64,000 nucleotides of DNA from Umezawaea endophytica (GCF_025061645.1 NZ_JANYMP010000005.1:410812-474811), one strand, 5' to 3'; shown: positions 50,333 through 59,793, numbered from the stretch's first letter. Numbers and translations: made by a program. Notes: a model not told the origin generated them from the letters alone.

Positions 50333-50366
50333 ACCGGCGGTGGCGGGCCTGCTCGCCACCGCCGGT
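50333..50366. terminator. Terminator hairpin
   Basis: ACCGGCGGTGGCG / CGCCACCGCCGGT (50333-50345, 50354-50366) is a 13-bp perfect stem with an 8-nt loop just after the Dabb gene. It separates it from the next same-strand gene. Confidence 0.8.
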
Positions 50367-50401
50367 GCCGTTCCCACCAACCGAATTCCGAGAGGTAAGA
50401 G

Positions 50402-51445
50402 ATGACCGGCGTTGTCGCCACCCGTGCTACCGAGATCGTCCTGCCCGGCGCGGTCGAGCCCGACGGCCTGGAGGTGAGGGTCCGCGATCTCCCGGCCCCG
50501 GCGCGGGGCCAGGTGGTGCTGCGGATGGAAGCGACCGGGGTGTCGTTCGCCGAGCAGCAGATGCGGCTGGGCAAGTACTACGACCAGCCGCCGTTCCCGT
50601 TCGTGCCGGGCTACGACGTGGTGGGGACGGTCGTCACCACCGGCCCGGACGTGGACCCGACCCTGCGGGGCGGGCTGTTCGCCGCGGTGATCAAGGTCGG
50701 CGGGTGGGCGAGCCACCTGCTCGTCGACGCGGACGACCTGGTGCCGGTGCCCGCGGGCGTCGACCCCGCGGCGGCCGAAACCTTTCTGGTCAACGGAGTC
50801 ACCGCCTGGCAGATGCTGCACCGCTCGGCGGCCGTGGCCAGCGGCGGCACCGTCGTGGTGCTCGGCGCCAACGGCGGTGTCGGTTCGACGCTCGTGCAGC
50901 TCGCCCGGCACGCGGGGATCGAGGTGATCGGAACCGCGTCGACCCGCCACCACGACGCCGTGCGGGAACTGGGCGCCATCCCCCTCGACTACCGCGATCC
51001 TGACCTGTACGAGCGCATCCGTGGTTTGGCACCCGACGGGGTGGACGCGGTCTTCGACCACGTGGGCGGACCCGACTTGGCGCGCTCGTGGGCGTTGCTG
51101 CGCCGGGGCGGCACGCTGGTCAACTACGGCACGGCGTCCGCCAAGGACGAACCGGGCAACGCGATCGGTCCCGTGGTGAAGCTGTTCGCCCGCCTCTACG
51201 CCTGGGACCTCCTGCCGAACGGCCGGAGCGCGACCTTCTACAACCTCTGGGCGGGCAAGCGGAACCGGGCCGCCTTCCGCGCCCGGATGAACGAGGACCT
51301 CACCCGTGTCCTGCAACTGCTCGCCGACGGCGTGCTCACCCCGCAGATCGCCGCCCGGATCCCACTCGCCCAGGCGGGCGACGCCCTCGCACTGGCCGAG
51401 TCGCGAACCGTCATGGGCAAGGTCGTCATCGTGGCGCAGCCGTGA
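50402..51445 (+). CDS. Zinc-free MDR oxidoreductase (quinone-reductase-like)
   Basis: A 347-residue medium-chain reductase. GroES-like domain with VPGYDVVGTVV and no zinc cysteines, cofactor motif VVLGANGGVGSTLVQLA, and a C-terminal IPLAQAGDALALAESRTVMGKVV. The N-terminal leader is longer than in the paralogue at 16038. GAGAGGTAAGAG precedes the ATG. It probably reduces an enone or quinone; the partner genes (membrane protein, copper oxidase) suggest redox stress or secondary-metabolite chemistry. Confidence 0.9.
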   Translation: MTGVVATRATEIVLPGAVEPDGLEVRVRDLPAPARGQVVLRMEATGVSFAEQQMRLGKYYDQPPFPFVPGYDVVGTVVTTGPDVDPTLRGGLFAAVIKVGGWASHLLVDADDLVPVPAGVDPAAAETFLVNGVTAWQMLHRSAAVASGGTVVVLGANGGVGSTLVQLARHAGIEVIGTASTRHHDAVRELGAIPLDYRDPDLYERIRGLAPDGVDAVFDHVGGPDLARSWALLRRGGTLVNYGTASAKDEPGNAIGPVVKLFARLYAWDLLPNGRSATFYNLWAGKRNRAAFRARMNEDLTRVLQLLADGVLTPQIAARIPLAQAGDALALAESRTVMGKVVIVAQP

Positions 51446-51485
51446 GCGCCCGCACACCGATCCGCTTCTCCCAGGAGGAACCAGC

Positions 51486-52100
51486 ATGAACACCACCGCG
51501 CTCCCGCGGCCGGGCGTCACCGTCCCGCCGGGTGAGGTCGACAGCCGCGCCGCGTACCTCTGCTTCGCCGCGGCCTACCTGGTCGGCCACGGCTCGGCCG
51601 CGCTGTCCAAGGGCTCCGACCCGGTGATCGGCCTGCCGTCCTGGGTGCCGCTGACGCTGCTGGCCGCCGGACTGCTGCCCGCGCTGTGGTTGGCGGTACG
51701 GGCGGGAACGCGCGCCCAGCGGGACGCGGGCAGGTCGCGCAAGCAGGCCGAACAACTCCTGGGCGTCGCCTGGTTCACCGCCTTCACCGCGCTCGCGACG
51801 GCCATCACCGGACTGGGCACCGCGACCGGCGCGCCCGAACTCCAGGACGTGCTCTGGCCCGCGGGCTCCGTCATCGTCGTCGGCCTGATCACCATCGCCG
51901 AGGGGACGGCCCGGCACAACGTCCTGCACTACTGCCTCGGCACGTTCCTCGCGCTGGCCGGTGCCGCGGCCCTGTTCTTCGACACCGCGGGCGTCTACAC
52001 CACGATCGCCGTCGCGGGCGGCACCGGCTACCTCGTCGCCGCGGTCCTGGAACGCCGTCGCCTGACCGCGAACCGACCGGACGCGGCGGTCACCACGTGA
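51486..52100 (+). CDS. Integral membrane protein, unknown function
   Basis: A 204-residue protein with about five helices: RAAYLCFAAAYLVGHGSAAL, VPLTLLAAGLLPALWLAV, WFTAFTALATAITGLG, IVVGLITIAEGTA and the C-terminal pair. Short polar loops contain HGSAALSKG and HNVLHYCLG. GGAGGAACC precedes the ATG. Its stop overlaps the GTG start of the damaged multicopper oxidase (GTGA). No family recognised. Confidence 0.8.
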   Translation: MNTTALPRPGVTVPPGEVDSRAAYLCFAAAYLVGHGSAALSKGSDPVIGLPSWVPLTLLAAGLLPALWLAVRAGTRAQRDAGRSRKQAEQLLGVAWFTAFTALATAITGLGTATGAPELQDVLWPAGSVIVVGLITIAEGTARHNVLHYCLGTFLALAGAAALFFDTAGVYTTIAVAGGTGYLVAAVLERRRLTANRPDAAVTT

Positions 52101-53498
52101 CCGACCCCAGCCCGTCCCCTACCGCCCCGGAGCGAGCACCCGTGGCCCGTGAGTCGAAACCCACCCGTCCCCGCCGGCGGTGGCTGCGCTGGACGGCGCT
52201 GACCACCGTCGCGACCGCGGTCGTCACCGGATCCGCGTTCGGCGTCCTCTACCTCCAGGCCAGGACGGACACCGTCGGCCGGGTGAGCTTCGACCACCGG
52301 CTCGCGATCCCGCCACTGGCCGAGTCCACTGAGGACGCTTCCGGGACCAGGGTCTTCGACCTCGACGTCCGCGCCGGTGAGACGCGGTTCCTCGAAGGAC
52401 CCGCGACCAGGACGTGGGGGATCAATGGGACCTACCTCGGGCCCACGATCCGCGCCGCACGGGGCGAGAAGGTGGCCATGGCGGTCCACAACAACCTCCC
52501 GGAGGCCACGTCGCTGCACTGGCACGGCATGCACCTGCCCGCCAACATGGACGGCGGACCGCACCAGGTCGTCGAACCCGGCACCACCTGGAGTCCTCAG
52601 TGGACGGTCGACCAGCCCGCCGCGACCCTCTGGTACCACCCGCACCCGCACGGGCGCACGGCCGACCACCTCCACCGCGGGCTGACCGGCATGATCATCC
52701 TCGACGACGACAACGCCGCGGGCCTCGGGCTGCCCGACGACTACGGCGTGGACGACATCCCGCTGATCGTGCAGGACCGGGCCTTCGACGGCGACAACCA
52801 GTTCGACGGTTCGGCCCCGTTCCTGAGCACCGGCGGCGTGTTCGGCGACGAGATCCTCGTCAACGGCACGCGCGGCCCCTACGTGGACGTCACCTCACGC
52901 CTGGTGCGCCTGCGCCTGCTCAACGCGTCGAACGCGCGGCTGTACAACTTCGGGTTCTCCGACGACCGGCAGTTCCAGCTCATCGGGACCGACGGCGGGC
53001 TCATGGCCTCGGCGTGGGGCACCAGCCGCCTGCAACTGTCCCCCGGCGAACGCGCCGAGGTCGTGGTGGCGTTCGAGCCGCGCGACACCGTCGAGCTGAG
53101 GTCGTACGCGGCCGAGTCCGGTTACGACCGGATCGGGTCACGGCTCAACGGGGCCGACGACCGGTTCGACGTCGTCCAGTTCCGCGCCGCCGACGACCTC
53201 ACGGACACCACCACCGTCCCGGCGACGCTGGGCACCGCGCCCGACGCGGCGAACGACCCCGTCGCCACGACCACCGCCGCCGCACCTCTCGGGCTGGAAG
53301 GACACCGTCCAGCTCGACCCCGGCCGCCGGTACCGCCTGGCCATGCGGTTCAGCGACCACACCGACCCGAACGTGCCCTACCTGCTCCACTGCCACCTCA
53401 CCCTCCACGAGGACGAGGGCATGATGAGCCAGTTCGTCGTCCTGCGCGAAGGGGAGGACATCGGCCGCGTTCCCGGCACGGGCCACGAACACCCCTGA
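52097..53498 (+). pseudogene. Multicopper oxidase with internal deletion and frameshift
   Basis: The N-terminal part is a normal membrane-anchored multicopper oxidase: the T2/T3 copper motifs HWHG and WYHPHPHG are intact. Reading stays sensible to about 53280 (ending DPVATTTAAA). The continuation SGWKDTVQLDPGRRYRLAMR ... YLLHCHLTLHEDEGMMSQ, stop 53496-53498, is in the +1 frame. Between them roughly 90 residues usual for the family, including the second HxH copper motif, are missing. The chain as read would lack T1/T3 ligands, so the enzyme should be inactive unless the assembly is wrong. Confidence 0.8.
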
Positions 53499-53525
53499 CC
53501 GAACCCATCCGTCCACACCGGACGG

Positions 53526-54230
53526 TCAGGCGCCGGACCCGCCGCCCGCTTCGAACAGCGCGACCGTCTCGGCGAGGTGCGCGCGGGTGGCCTCCACGGC
53601 GGCGTCCGCGTCGCCCGCCTCGATGGCGTCGACGAGCACCTCGTGCCGGTCGTTGGCGCGTTGCAGTTCCACGACGTCGGCGACGACCAGCAGCGCGGGT
53701 TCCAGCGAGCGGCGGAGCACCTCGTACAGCTCGACGAGCACGGAGTTGTCGGCGGCTTCCGCGGCGATGCGGTGGAAGCGCGAGTCCGCCTCGATGAACG
53801 CCGTGATGTCACCCGTCTCGGCGTGCCCCCGGCAGTCCCGCACGGCCGTGCGCAGCGCCGCGACCTGGTCGTCCGTCCGCCGCAGCGGCGCCGTCCTGGC
53901 CACCAAGACCTCCAGCGCGGCCCGCACCTCGAACACCTCGGGCACCCTCGCGGCAGCGAGGCGGGAGGCGAGGTCGGCCTCGTGCGGCTGCCTGACGTAG
54001 GTGCCGCTGCCCTGCTTGATGTCCAGGACGCCCGCGTGCGCCAGCACCCGGATCGCCTCGCGCAGCGTGGACCTCCCGACGCCGAGCCGCCGGGCCAGGT
54101 TCGGCTCGCTCGGCAGCCGGTCACCCGCCCGCAGCCCCTCACCGCTGATCAGCTCGCGCACGCTGGCGATGACCTGGTCGACGAGGGGCTTGCGCTGCGG
54201 CGGCGTCGACGGCCGCCACTCCTCGATCAT
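53526..54230 (-). CDS. GntR-family regulator (FadR/LldR type)
   Basis: A 234-residue regulator. The winged-helix N-terminus (LVDQVIASVRELISGEGLRAG, RLGVGRSTLREAIRVLAHAGV, QGSGTYVRQ) and an FCD domain with DSRFHRIAAEAADN and the later helix with His are intact. It is divergent from the RidA/class II aldolase/hydrolase genes. The AT-rich GTTGTCTGATGACCTGAC near 54299-54316 is the candidate operator. It probably responds to a carboxylic acid intermediate. Confidence 0.9.
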   Translation of the reverse strand: MIEEWRPSTPPQRKPLVDQVIASVRELISGEGLRAGDRLPSEPNLARRLGVGRSTLREAIRVLAHAGVLDIKQGSGTYVRQPHEADLASRLAAARVPEVFEVRAALEVLVARTAPLRRTDDQVAALRTAVRDCRGHAETGDITAFIEADSRFHRIAAEAADNSVLVELYEVLRRSLEPALLVVADVVELQRANDRHEVLVDAIEAGDADAAVEATRAHLAETVALFEAGGGSGA

Positions 54231-54341
54231 GGCGCCAGGTTACGGCAGCGGCGCCGCGTCCCCCGCCGATGACACCGGCCATTGACAAGCCCTCCGCCAA
54301 GTTGTCTGATGACCTGACGATTTTACCCGCGAGGAGGTCCC

Positions 54342-54785
54342 ATGGCCGTCCACCGACTGAACCCCCCGACACTCGCCACCCCCGTGATGAACCTGTACTC
54401 GCAGGTCACCACCTCCGCGCCGGGCGACCGCCTGGTGGCCATCGCGGGCCAGGTCGCCCTCGACACCGACGGCGCGCTCGTCGGCGCGGGCGACCTCGCC
54501 GCCCAGGCCGAGCAGGCGTTCCGCAACCTGCGAGCAGCCCTCGAAGCGGCGGGCGGCACACCGGCGGACCTGCTCAAGTACACGATCCACGTCGTCGACT
54601 CGACGCCCGACCTCATCCAGCCCGTTTTCGACGCCATGGCGCGGGCCTTCGGCGAGGTCCCGCTCGCCGCCAGCACCTGGATCGGCGTCGCCGCGCTCGG
54701 CCTGCCCGAGTGGCTGATCGAGGTCGACGGCCTCGCGGCCATCGGACCTGACCCCAGTCCCACGACCCGGAGGACGACACCATGA
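54342..54785 (+). CDS. RidA/YjgF/YER057c-family protein
   Basis: A 147-residue RidA-fold protein, likely trimeric. It has AIAGQVALDTDGALVGAGDL, the helix QAEQAFRNLRAALEAAGGTPADL and AASTWIGVAALGLPEWLIEVD. The catalytic Arg of true imine deaminases in CPRAxR is missing from the expected place near residue 104, so it belongs to a non-archetypal subgroup. GAGGAGG lies upstream. The next gene starts in a 4-base overlap. Confidence 0.87.
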   Translation: MAVHRLNPPTLATPVMNLYSQVTTSAPGDRLVAIAGQVALDTDGALVGAGDLAAQAEQAFRNLRAALEAAGGTPADLLKYTIHVVDSTPDLIQPVFDAMARAFGEVPLAASTWIGVAALGLPEWLIEVDGLAAIGPDPSPTTRRTTP

Positions 54786-55546
54786 CAGCGTTGGGCATCC
54801 CCGCCGCACCGACCTTCGACTCCGTCGAGGACGAGCGCAGGCACCGCAAGCAGCAGCTCGCCGCGGCGCTGCGCGTGTTCGGCAGGCTCGGCTACGACGA
54901 GGGCGTCGCCGGGCACATCACGGTCCGCGACCCGGAGGACCCCCAGAAGTTCTGGGTCAACCCGTTCGGGGTCTCCTTCGGCCGGATCAGCGTGAAGGAC
55001 CTCGTGCTGGTCGACGGTGACGGCGAGGTCGTCGAGGGCTCCCGCTCGGTCAACCGCGGCGCCTTCGTCATCCACTCCGCCATCCACGACCTCCGCCCGG
55101 ACGTGGTCTCGGCGGCGCACGCCCACTCGATCCACGGCCGCGCGCTCGCCGCGCTGGGGACGCCGCTGCGCCCCGTCGTGCAGGAGGCCTGCGCCTTCTT
55201 CGAGGACCAGGGCGTCTACCGCGACTACAACGGTCTCGCGCTGGAGGTGGACGAGGGCAGGCGGATGGCCGAGGCGCTCGGCCCGCACCGGGCGGTCGTG
55301 ATGCAGAACCACGGCGTGATCACCGTGGGCGGCAGCGTCGAGGAGGCGGCCTACTGGTTCGTCAGCTTCGACCGGGCGGCGCAGGTGCAGTTGATCGCCG
55401 AGGCCGCCGGTACCCCGGCCTACCTCGACACCGACGCCGCCCGCGTCGCGCACTCCCAGTTCGGCAGCCCGACACTGGCCAGGTTCAGCTTCCGGATCCT
55501 CTTCGACGACATCGTGCACGCCCAGCCCGACCTGCTGGACGAGTGA
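54782..55546 (+). CDS. Class II aldolase/adducin-domain protein
   Basis: A 254-residue protein of the fuculose-aldolase/adducin fold. Zinc-site histidines are in AAHAHSIHGRAL and QNHGVITVGG, with EACAFFEDQGVY holding the Glu equivalent. It is full length and probably active on a 2-hydroxy or keto acid or a phospho-sugar; no phosphate loop is evident. The ATG overlaps the RidA stop (ATGA) and AGGACG precedes it. It forms a unit with RidA and the following hydrolase. Confidence 0.88.
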   Translation: MTALGIPAAPTFDSVEDERRHRKQQLAAALRVFGRLGYDEGVAGHITVRDPEDPQKFWVNPFGVSFGRISVKDLVLVDGDGEVVEGSRSVNRGAFVIHSAIHDLRPDVVSAAHAHSIHGRALAALGTPLRPVVQEACAFFEDQGVYRDYNGLALEVDEGRRMAEALGPHRAVVMQNHGVITVGGSVEEAAYWFVSFDRAAQVQLIAEAAGTPAYLDTDAARVAHSQFGSPTLARFSFRILFDDIVHAQPDLLDE

Positions 55547-55588
55547 CCCGACCACCACACCCGGACGACCGTCCGATCGGAGGAACGA

Positions 55589-56284
55589 ATGACCACTTTC
55601 GTGCTCGTGCACGGCTCGTGGGCAGGCGGCTGGAACTGGGCGCGGCTCCGGCCGCTGCTGGAGGCCGAGGGGCACCGGGTCCTGTGCCCGACCCTGTCCG
55701 GCCTCGCCGACCGCGGCCACCTCGCGGGTGACCACATAGGACTGTCCACCCACATCGAGGACATCACCCGGCTGCTGCGGTGGGAGGACCTCGACGAGGT
55801 CGTCCTGGTCGGGCACAGCTACGGCGGCATGGTCGTCACCGGCGTGCTCGGCGCCGTGCCCGAGCGGATCGCGCACATCGTCTACATCGACGCGTTCCGA
55901 CCGGAACCGGGCCAGTCCGCGTTCGACGCCCTGCCCGTGCTGCCGGACCTGTTCGGCGAGCCACCGGCCGAGCACCCGTGGGGCTGGTCGCCGGTCGACC
56001 TGACCATGCTGGGCATCACCGACCCCGCCGAACTGGAGTGGATGGCGGCCAAGTGCACCCCGATGCCGACCAGGACGCACCGGGAACCACTGCCCCGTCC
56101 CGACCACGACGCCTCCGGGGTGCCGGTGACCTACGTCCACGCCGCGGCGGCGGCCTTCTTCACCGAGACGGCCCAGAAGGCCGCCGCCGCCGGAGCCACC
56201 GTCGTGACCTGGCCGGACGCCGCCCACTACCCCCACGTCCAACACCCCCAGCGCACAGCGCGCCTGCTGCTGGACCTCTGCTGA
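55589..56284 (+). CDS. Alpha/beta hydrolase
   Basis: A 231-residue hydrolase of the hydroxynitrile-lyase/esterase branch. Oxyanion region FVLVHGSWAGGWNW, nucleophile VLVGHSYGGMVV and a C-terminal His in PDAAHYPHVQHP. CGGAGGAA precedes the ATG. It follows the class II aldolase by 42 bases. A 13-bp hairpin terminates the unit. Confidence 0.88.
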   Translation: MTTFVLVHGSWAGGWNWARLRPLLEAEGHRVLCPTLSGLADRGHLAGDHIGLSTHIEDITRLLRWEDLDEVVLVGHSYGGMVVTGVLGAVPERIAHIVYIDAFRPEPGQSAFDALPVLPDLFGEPPAEHPWGWSPVDLTMLGITDPAELEWMAAKCTPMPTRTHREPLPRPDHDASGVPVTYVHAAAAAFFTETAQKAAAAGATVVTWPDAAHYPHVQHPQRTARLLLDLC

Positions 56285-56287
56285 CCG

Positions 56288-56319
56288 CGCGCCCGAGCCC
56301 GGTGGCGGGCTCGGGCGCG
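56288..56319. terminator. Bidirectional terminator hairpin
   Basis: CGCGCCCGAGCCC / GGGCTCGGGCGCG (56288-56300, 56307-56319), a 13-bp perfect stem with a 6-nt loop, lies between the convergent hydrolase and E2 genes. Confidence 0.85.
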
Positions 56320-56323
56320 TTCG

Positions 56324-57520
56324 TCACAGCACCGCCAAACCGGGCTGGGACAACAGGTCCGCGGTGTGGGCCAGCAGTTCCGAGCCGCCCTGCCCGTCCA
56401 TCACGCGGTGGTCGAAGGACAGGGCGAGCTGGAGGACCGACCGGGGCGCGATCCGCTCCCCCGACTCGTCCTCGACCACCCACGGCCTCCGGCGGATCGC
56501 GCCGACGGCGAGGATCGCGGTCTCACCGGGGTTGAGGATGGGGGTGCCGGTGTCGACCCCGAAGACGCCGACGTTGGTGACGGTCGTCGTCCCGCCCGCC
56601 ATCGCCTCGGGCGTGGTCCGGCCCGCACGGGCGGTGGCCGCCAGGTCGTTGATCGCGGTGGCGAGGTCGAGCAGCCCCAACAGGTGGGCGTCCTTGATGT
56701 TCGGGACGACCAGGCCGCGCGGGGTGGCCGCGGCGATGCCGAGGTTGACCCCGGCGGGCACCACGATCTCCTGCGCCGCGTCGTCCCACCGGGCGGTCGC
56801 CATCGGGGTGCGGGCCAGTGCCCGCAGGTAGGCCATCGCCACGAAGGCGAGCGGGGTCAGCTTCACTCCCCGGAACTCGCGGCGGCGCTGCACGACGTCG
56901 CGCAGCTCCAGCGTCGGCGTGACGTCGACGGTGACGAACTCGGTCACGTGCGGCGCGGTGAACGCGGACGCCACCACCGCCGCCGCGGTGTGCTTGCGGA
57001 CGCCCTTGATCGGGATGCGGGTCCCCGCGCCGCGAACCGGGGCGTCCCCCTCCGCCGCCTTGAGCACGTCGGCGCGCACGACGACGCCGTCCGGGCCGCT
57101 CGGCGTGACCGCGGCGAGGTCGACGCCCAGCGTCTTGGCCAGTTTGCGCACCGGAGGTTTGGCCCTCGGCCTGGTGCGCTCGACCGGGGTGTCGCCGGTG
57201 CTCGGGGTGGCACCACGACGTCGTCGCGTCGTGCCGGGCTCCTTCGCGCCGTAGCCGACCAGCAGCCTGGGCTCGTCGGTCGCGGTCCTGATCGCGATGA
57301 TCGGGGCGCCGACGGGGACGGTGTCCCCTTCGGCCGCCGTCAACTCGACCACCTCGCCCGCGTGGGGCGACGGCAGTTCGACCACGGACTTGGCGGTCTC
57401 GATGTCGACGATGACCTGGTTCACCACGACGGTGTCGCCGACGGCGACGCGCCAGGCGACGATCTCGGCCTCGGCGAGGCCCTCGCCGACGTCGGGCAGC
57501 AGGAAGGTCAGGGTGGTCAC
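56324..57520 (-). CDS. bkdC: 2-oxoacid dehydrogenase E2, dihydrolipoyl acyltransferase
   Basis: A 398-residue E2. One lipoyl domain (residues 1-80, lysine in VDIETAKSVVELP), a linker, an E3/E1-binding domain near residues 120-155 (VRKLAKTLGVDLAAVTPSGP), and the catalytic domain ending with LSFDHRVMDGQGGSELL, whose His and Asp are the active site. It transfers the acyl group from TPP on E1 to CoA. It is last gene of the bkd operon, 31 bases after E1beta. Branched-chain specificity is inferred from the adjoining Lrp regulator. Confidence 0.93.
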   Translation of the reverse strand: MTTLTFLLPDVGEGLAEAEIVAWRVAVGDTVVVNQVIVDIETAKSVVELPSPHAGEVVELTAAEGDTVPVGAPIIAIRTATDEPRLLVGYGAKEPGTTRRRRGATPSTGDTPVERTRPRAKPPVRKLAKTLGVDLAAVTPSGPDGVVVRADVLKAAEGDAPVRGAGTRIPIKGVRKHTAAAVVASAFTAPHVTEFVTVDVTPTLELRDVVQRRREFRGVKLTPLAFVAMAYLRALARTPMATARWDDAAQEIVVPAGVNLGIAAATPRGLVVPNIKDAHLLGLLDLATAINDLAATARAGRTTPEAMAGGTTTVTNVGVFGVDTGTPILNPGETAILAVGAIRRRPWVVEDESGERIAPRSVLQLALSFDHRVMDGQGGSELLAHTADLLSQPGLAVL

Positions 57521-57551
57521 GGTGGTCTGCTCCTCGGAGGTGGCGCGGCGG

Positions 57552-58523
57552 TCAGTGCTTCAGGCTCGCGTCGCAGGCCTCCAGCAGGCGGTCGACGTTG
57601 GGCAGCCAGTCCTCCTCCAGCCTGCTGGCGGGATAGGGCGTGTCGTACCCGGTGACCCGCAGGACGGGTGCCTCCAGGTCGTAGAACGCCCGCGCCTGCA
57701 CCCGTGCGGCGAGTTCACCGCCGATGCCGCCGGTCTGGGACGCCTCGTGCGCGATCACGAGCCTCCCGGTGCGGCGCACCGACTCCACGACCGTGTCGTC
57801 GTCGATCGGCGACAGCGACCGCAGGTCGACGACCTCGACCTGCCTGCCCTCCTCGGCCAGCACGGCCGCGGCCTTGAGCGCGACGGGCACGAGGGCGCCG
57901 TAGGTGACCAGGGTCAGGGCGTCGCCGGGCCGGACGACGCGGGCGCGGTCCATCCCGACAGCCGGGGCCTCCGGGTCGACCTCGCCCTTGGACCAGTAGG
58001 AGCGCTTGGGCTCCAGGAAGATCACCGGGTCGTCGCACCGGATCGCCTGCCCCAGCAGGTCGTAGGCGTCCTGGGAGGTGGAGGGGCACAGGACGCGCAG
58101 CCCCGGCGTGTGGGCGAAGTAGGCCTCGGGGGACTCGCTGTGGTGCTCGATGGCCCCGATGCCGCCGCCGACCGGGATGCGGATGACGACGGGCAGGCTG
58201 ATCCTGCCCTCTGACCGGTGCCGGTACTTGGCGAGCTGGGTGGTGATCTGGTTCATCGCGGGGAAGACGAAGCCGTCGAACTGGATCTCGCACACCGGCC
58301 GGTACCCCGCCATGGCGAGCCCGATCGCGCTCCCCACGATGCCCGCCTCACCGAGCGGCGACGTGACCACGCGCTCGTCGCTGAAGTCCTCCCGCAACCC
58401 GTCGGTCACCCGGAACACGCCGCCGAGCCGACCGATGTCCTCACCGATCAGCACCACCTTCGGGTCCTCCTCCAGGCAGGCGCGGAGTCCCGCGTTGAGC
58501 GCGTGGGCCATGGCGGTGCTCAC
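57552..58523 (-). CDS. bkdB: Branched-chain 2-oxoacid dehydrogenase E1 beta
   Basis: A 323-residue E1beta. It has VLIGEDIGRLGGVFRVTDGL, the TPP-site Glu in SPLGEAGIVGSAIG, the EIQFDGFVFPAMNQ segment and IEHHSESPEAYFAHTPGL. The GTG start overlaps the E1alpha stop (GTGA). It pairs with E1alpha to decarboxylate 2-oxoacids; leucine, isoleucine and valine derivatives are likely substrates and branched-chain fatty-acid primers the likely products. Confidence 0.93.
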   Translation of the reverse strand: MSTAMAHALNAGLRACLEEDPKVVLIGEDIGRLGGVFRVTDGLREDFSDERVVTSPLGEAGIVGSAIGLAMAGYRPVCEIQFDGFVFPAMNQITTQLAKYRHRSEGRISLPVVIRIPVGGGIGAIEHHSESPEAYFAHTPGLRVLCPSTSQDAYDLLGQAIRCDDPVIFLEPKRSYWSKGEVDPEAPAVGMDRARVVRPGDALTLVTYGALVPVALKAAAVLAEEGRQVEVVDLRSLSPIDDDTVVESVRRTGRLVIAHEASQTGGIGGELAARVQARAFYDLEAPVLRVTGYDTPYPASRLEEDWLPNVDRLLEACDASLKH

Positions 58524-59629
58524 GACCGGTCCCCCTGTCCACCGGCGACGAACGCCAGGTGCTCGTCCCGCTGGCGTTCGAGGTCGCGGGGCATGCGTTC
58601 GAGGGTGTGCAGGAACGGGTCGCCGGGGTGCGGGACGGGCAGCGCCCGGCACCCCGCGCGCAGCCGCTCGGCGAGTTCCTCCTCCTCGCGGCCGAGGTCG
58701 GCCAGGAAGTCGTTGACGCCCGGCGGTCCGGCGCCGCCGGTGAGCAGGGCGCGGAGGCGGTCGACGGGGTCGCGGGCGGCCCAGTCGTCGTTCACCGCCC
58801 CGGTGCGGTAGCGCAGGTCGTCGTCGGAGGTGGTGTGCGGGTTGCGCCGGTAGGTCACCGCCTCGACCAGCGTCGGGCCACCGCCGGACCGGGCACGCTC
58901 CAGCGCCTCCCGCGCCACCGCGTGGCAGGCGATGACGTCGTTGCCGTCCACCCGCACGCCGGGGAAGCCGAAACCGCTCGCCCTGGTGGCGGCGGGCACC
59001 CGGCTCTGCACGGAGAACGGCGCCGAGATGGCCCACTGGTTGTTCTGGCAGAAGAAGACCACCGGCAGGTTCTGGACCGCCGCCCAGGCGAACGCCTCGT
59101 TCGTCTCGCCCTCGCTCAGCGCGCCGTCGCCCAGGAAGGCCAGGACGGCCCGGTCGCGGTCGGGGTCGCCCGTCCCGACGTCGCCGTCCCGCACGACACC
59201 CATGGCGTAGCCGACGGCGTGCAGCGTCTGGGCGCCGATGACGAGCGTGTAGAGGTGGAAGTTGCGGTCACGCGGGTCCCAGCCGCCCAGGGTCGTCCCC
59301 CGGAACAGCCCGAGGAGCTGGACGGGGTCGACGCCCGCGCACCACGCGACGGCGTGCTCGCGGTAGGTGGGGAACACGACGTCCCGCGGCCGCAGCGCCG
59401 AACCGGCACCGACCTGCGCGCCCTCCTGCCCGAGCATCGAGGGCCACAGACCGAGTTCGCCCTGCCGTTGCAGCGCGATCGCCTCGGTGTCCACCCGGCG
59501 GGACAGCACCATGTCGCGGTAGGCCGCCCACAGGTCCAGCGCGTCGGCACCCGCGGGCACCCGGTCGTCGACCCGCAGCGTCCCGGTGGGGTCGAGGACG
59601 GACCACGGTTCGGTGGGCTCGGCTGTCAT
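58520..59629 (-). CDS. bkdA: Branched-chain 2-oxoacid dehydrogenase E1 alpha
   Basis: A 369-residue E1alpha. The thiamine diphosphate motif GDGALSEGETNEAFAWAA with the closing PVVFFCQNNQWAIS is intact. YREHAVAWCAGVDP and the phosphorylation-loop region YRRNPHTTSDDDLRYR match the branched-chain enzyme subfamily. It is first gene of the leftward operon and divergent from an Lrp-type regulator. Confidence 0.94.
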   Translation of the reverse strand: MTAEPTEPWSVLDPTGTLRVDDRVPAGADALDLWAAYRDMVLSRRVDTEAIALQRQGELGLWPSMLGQEGAQVGAGSALRPRDVVFPTYREHAVAWCAGVDPVQLLGLFRGTTLGGWDPRDRNFHLYTLVIGAQTLHAVGYAMGVVRDGDVGTGDPDRDRAVLAFLGDGALSEGETNEAFAWAAVQNLPVVFFCQNNQWAISAPFSVQSRVPAATRASGFGFPGVRVDGNDVIACHAVAREALERARSGGGPTLVEAVTYRRNPHTTSDDDLRYRTGAVNDDWAARDPVDRLRALLTGGAGPPGVNDFLADLGREEEELAERLRAGCRALPVPHPGDPFLHTLERMPRDLERQRDEHLAFVAGGQGDRS

Positions 59630-59679
59630 CGCGCTCCTCGGATCGGCTGCTCGGCGAAACCTTCACCAGCGCAGCGTTC

Positions 59680-59766
59680 CCGGCGCAATCGATAGGAGCG
59701 GGTTGCGCGTGATTCGCGTACTCTTTTCCCACCGGAGCGAGTCGACGAGCAACTATCTTGCGCCGG
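59680..59766. promoter_or_regulatory. Inverted half-sites in the bkd divergent promoter region
   Basis: CCGGCGCAATCGATAG (59680-59695) is repeated in inverted orientation as CTATCTTGCGCCGG (59753-59766), differing by a 2-base insertion. Lrp-type octamers often wrap DNA across such spaced sites. They flank the intergenic promoters of bkdA and the regulator. Confidence 0.5.
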
Positions 59767-59793
59767 ACGCTCGAACTGTGCGGAAGGGGTGTC

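Noticed and set aside
52097-53797. Intact 566-residue copper oxidase reading through to 53797
   Set aside because: The extra C-terminus is Arg/Pro-rich shadow sequence overlapping the GntR gene, while the true C-terminal copper motif lies in the other frame.
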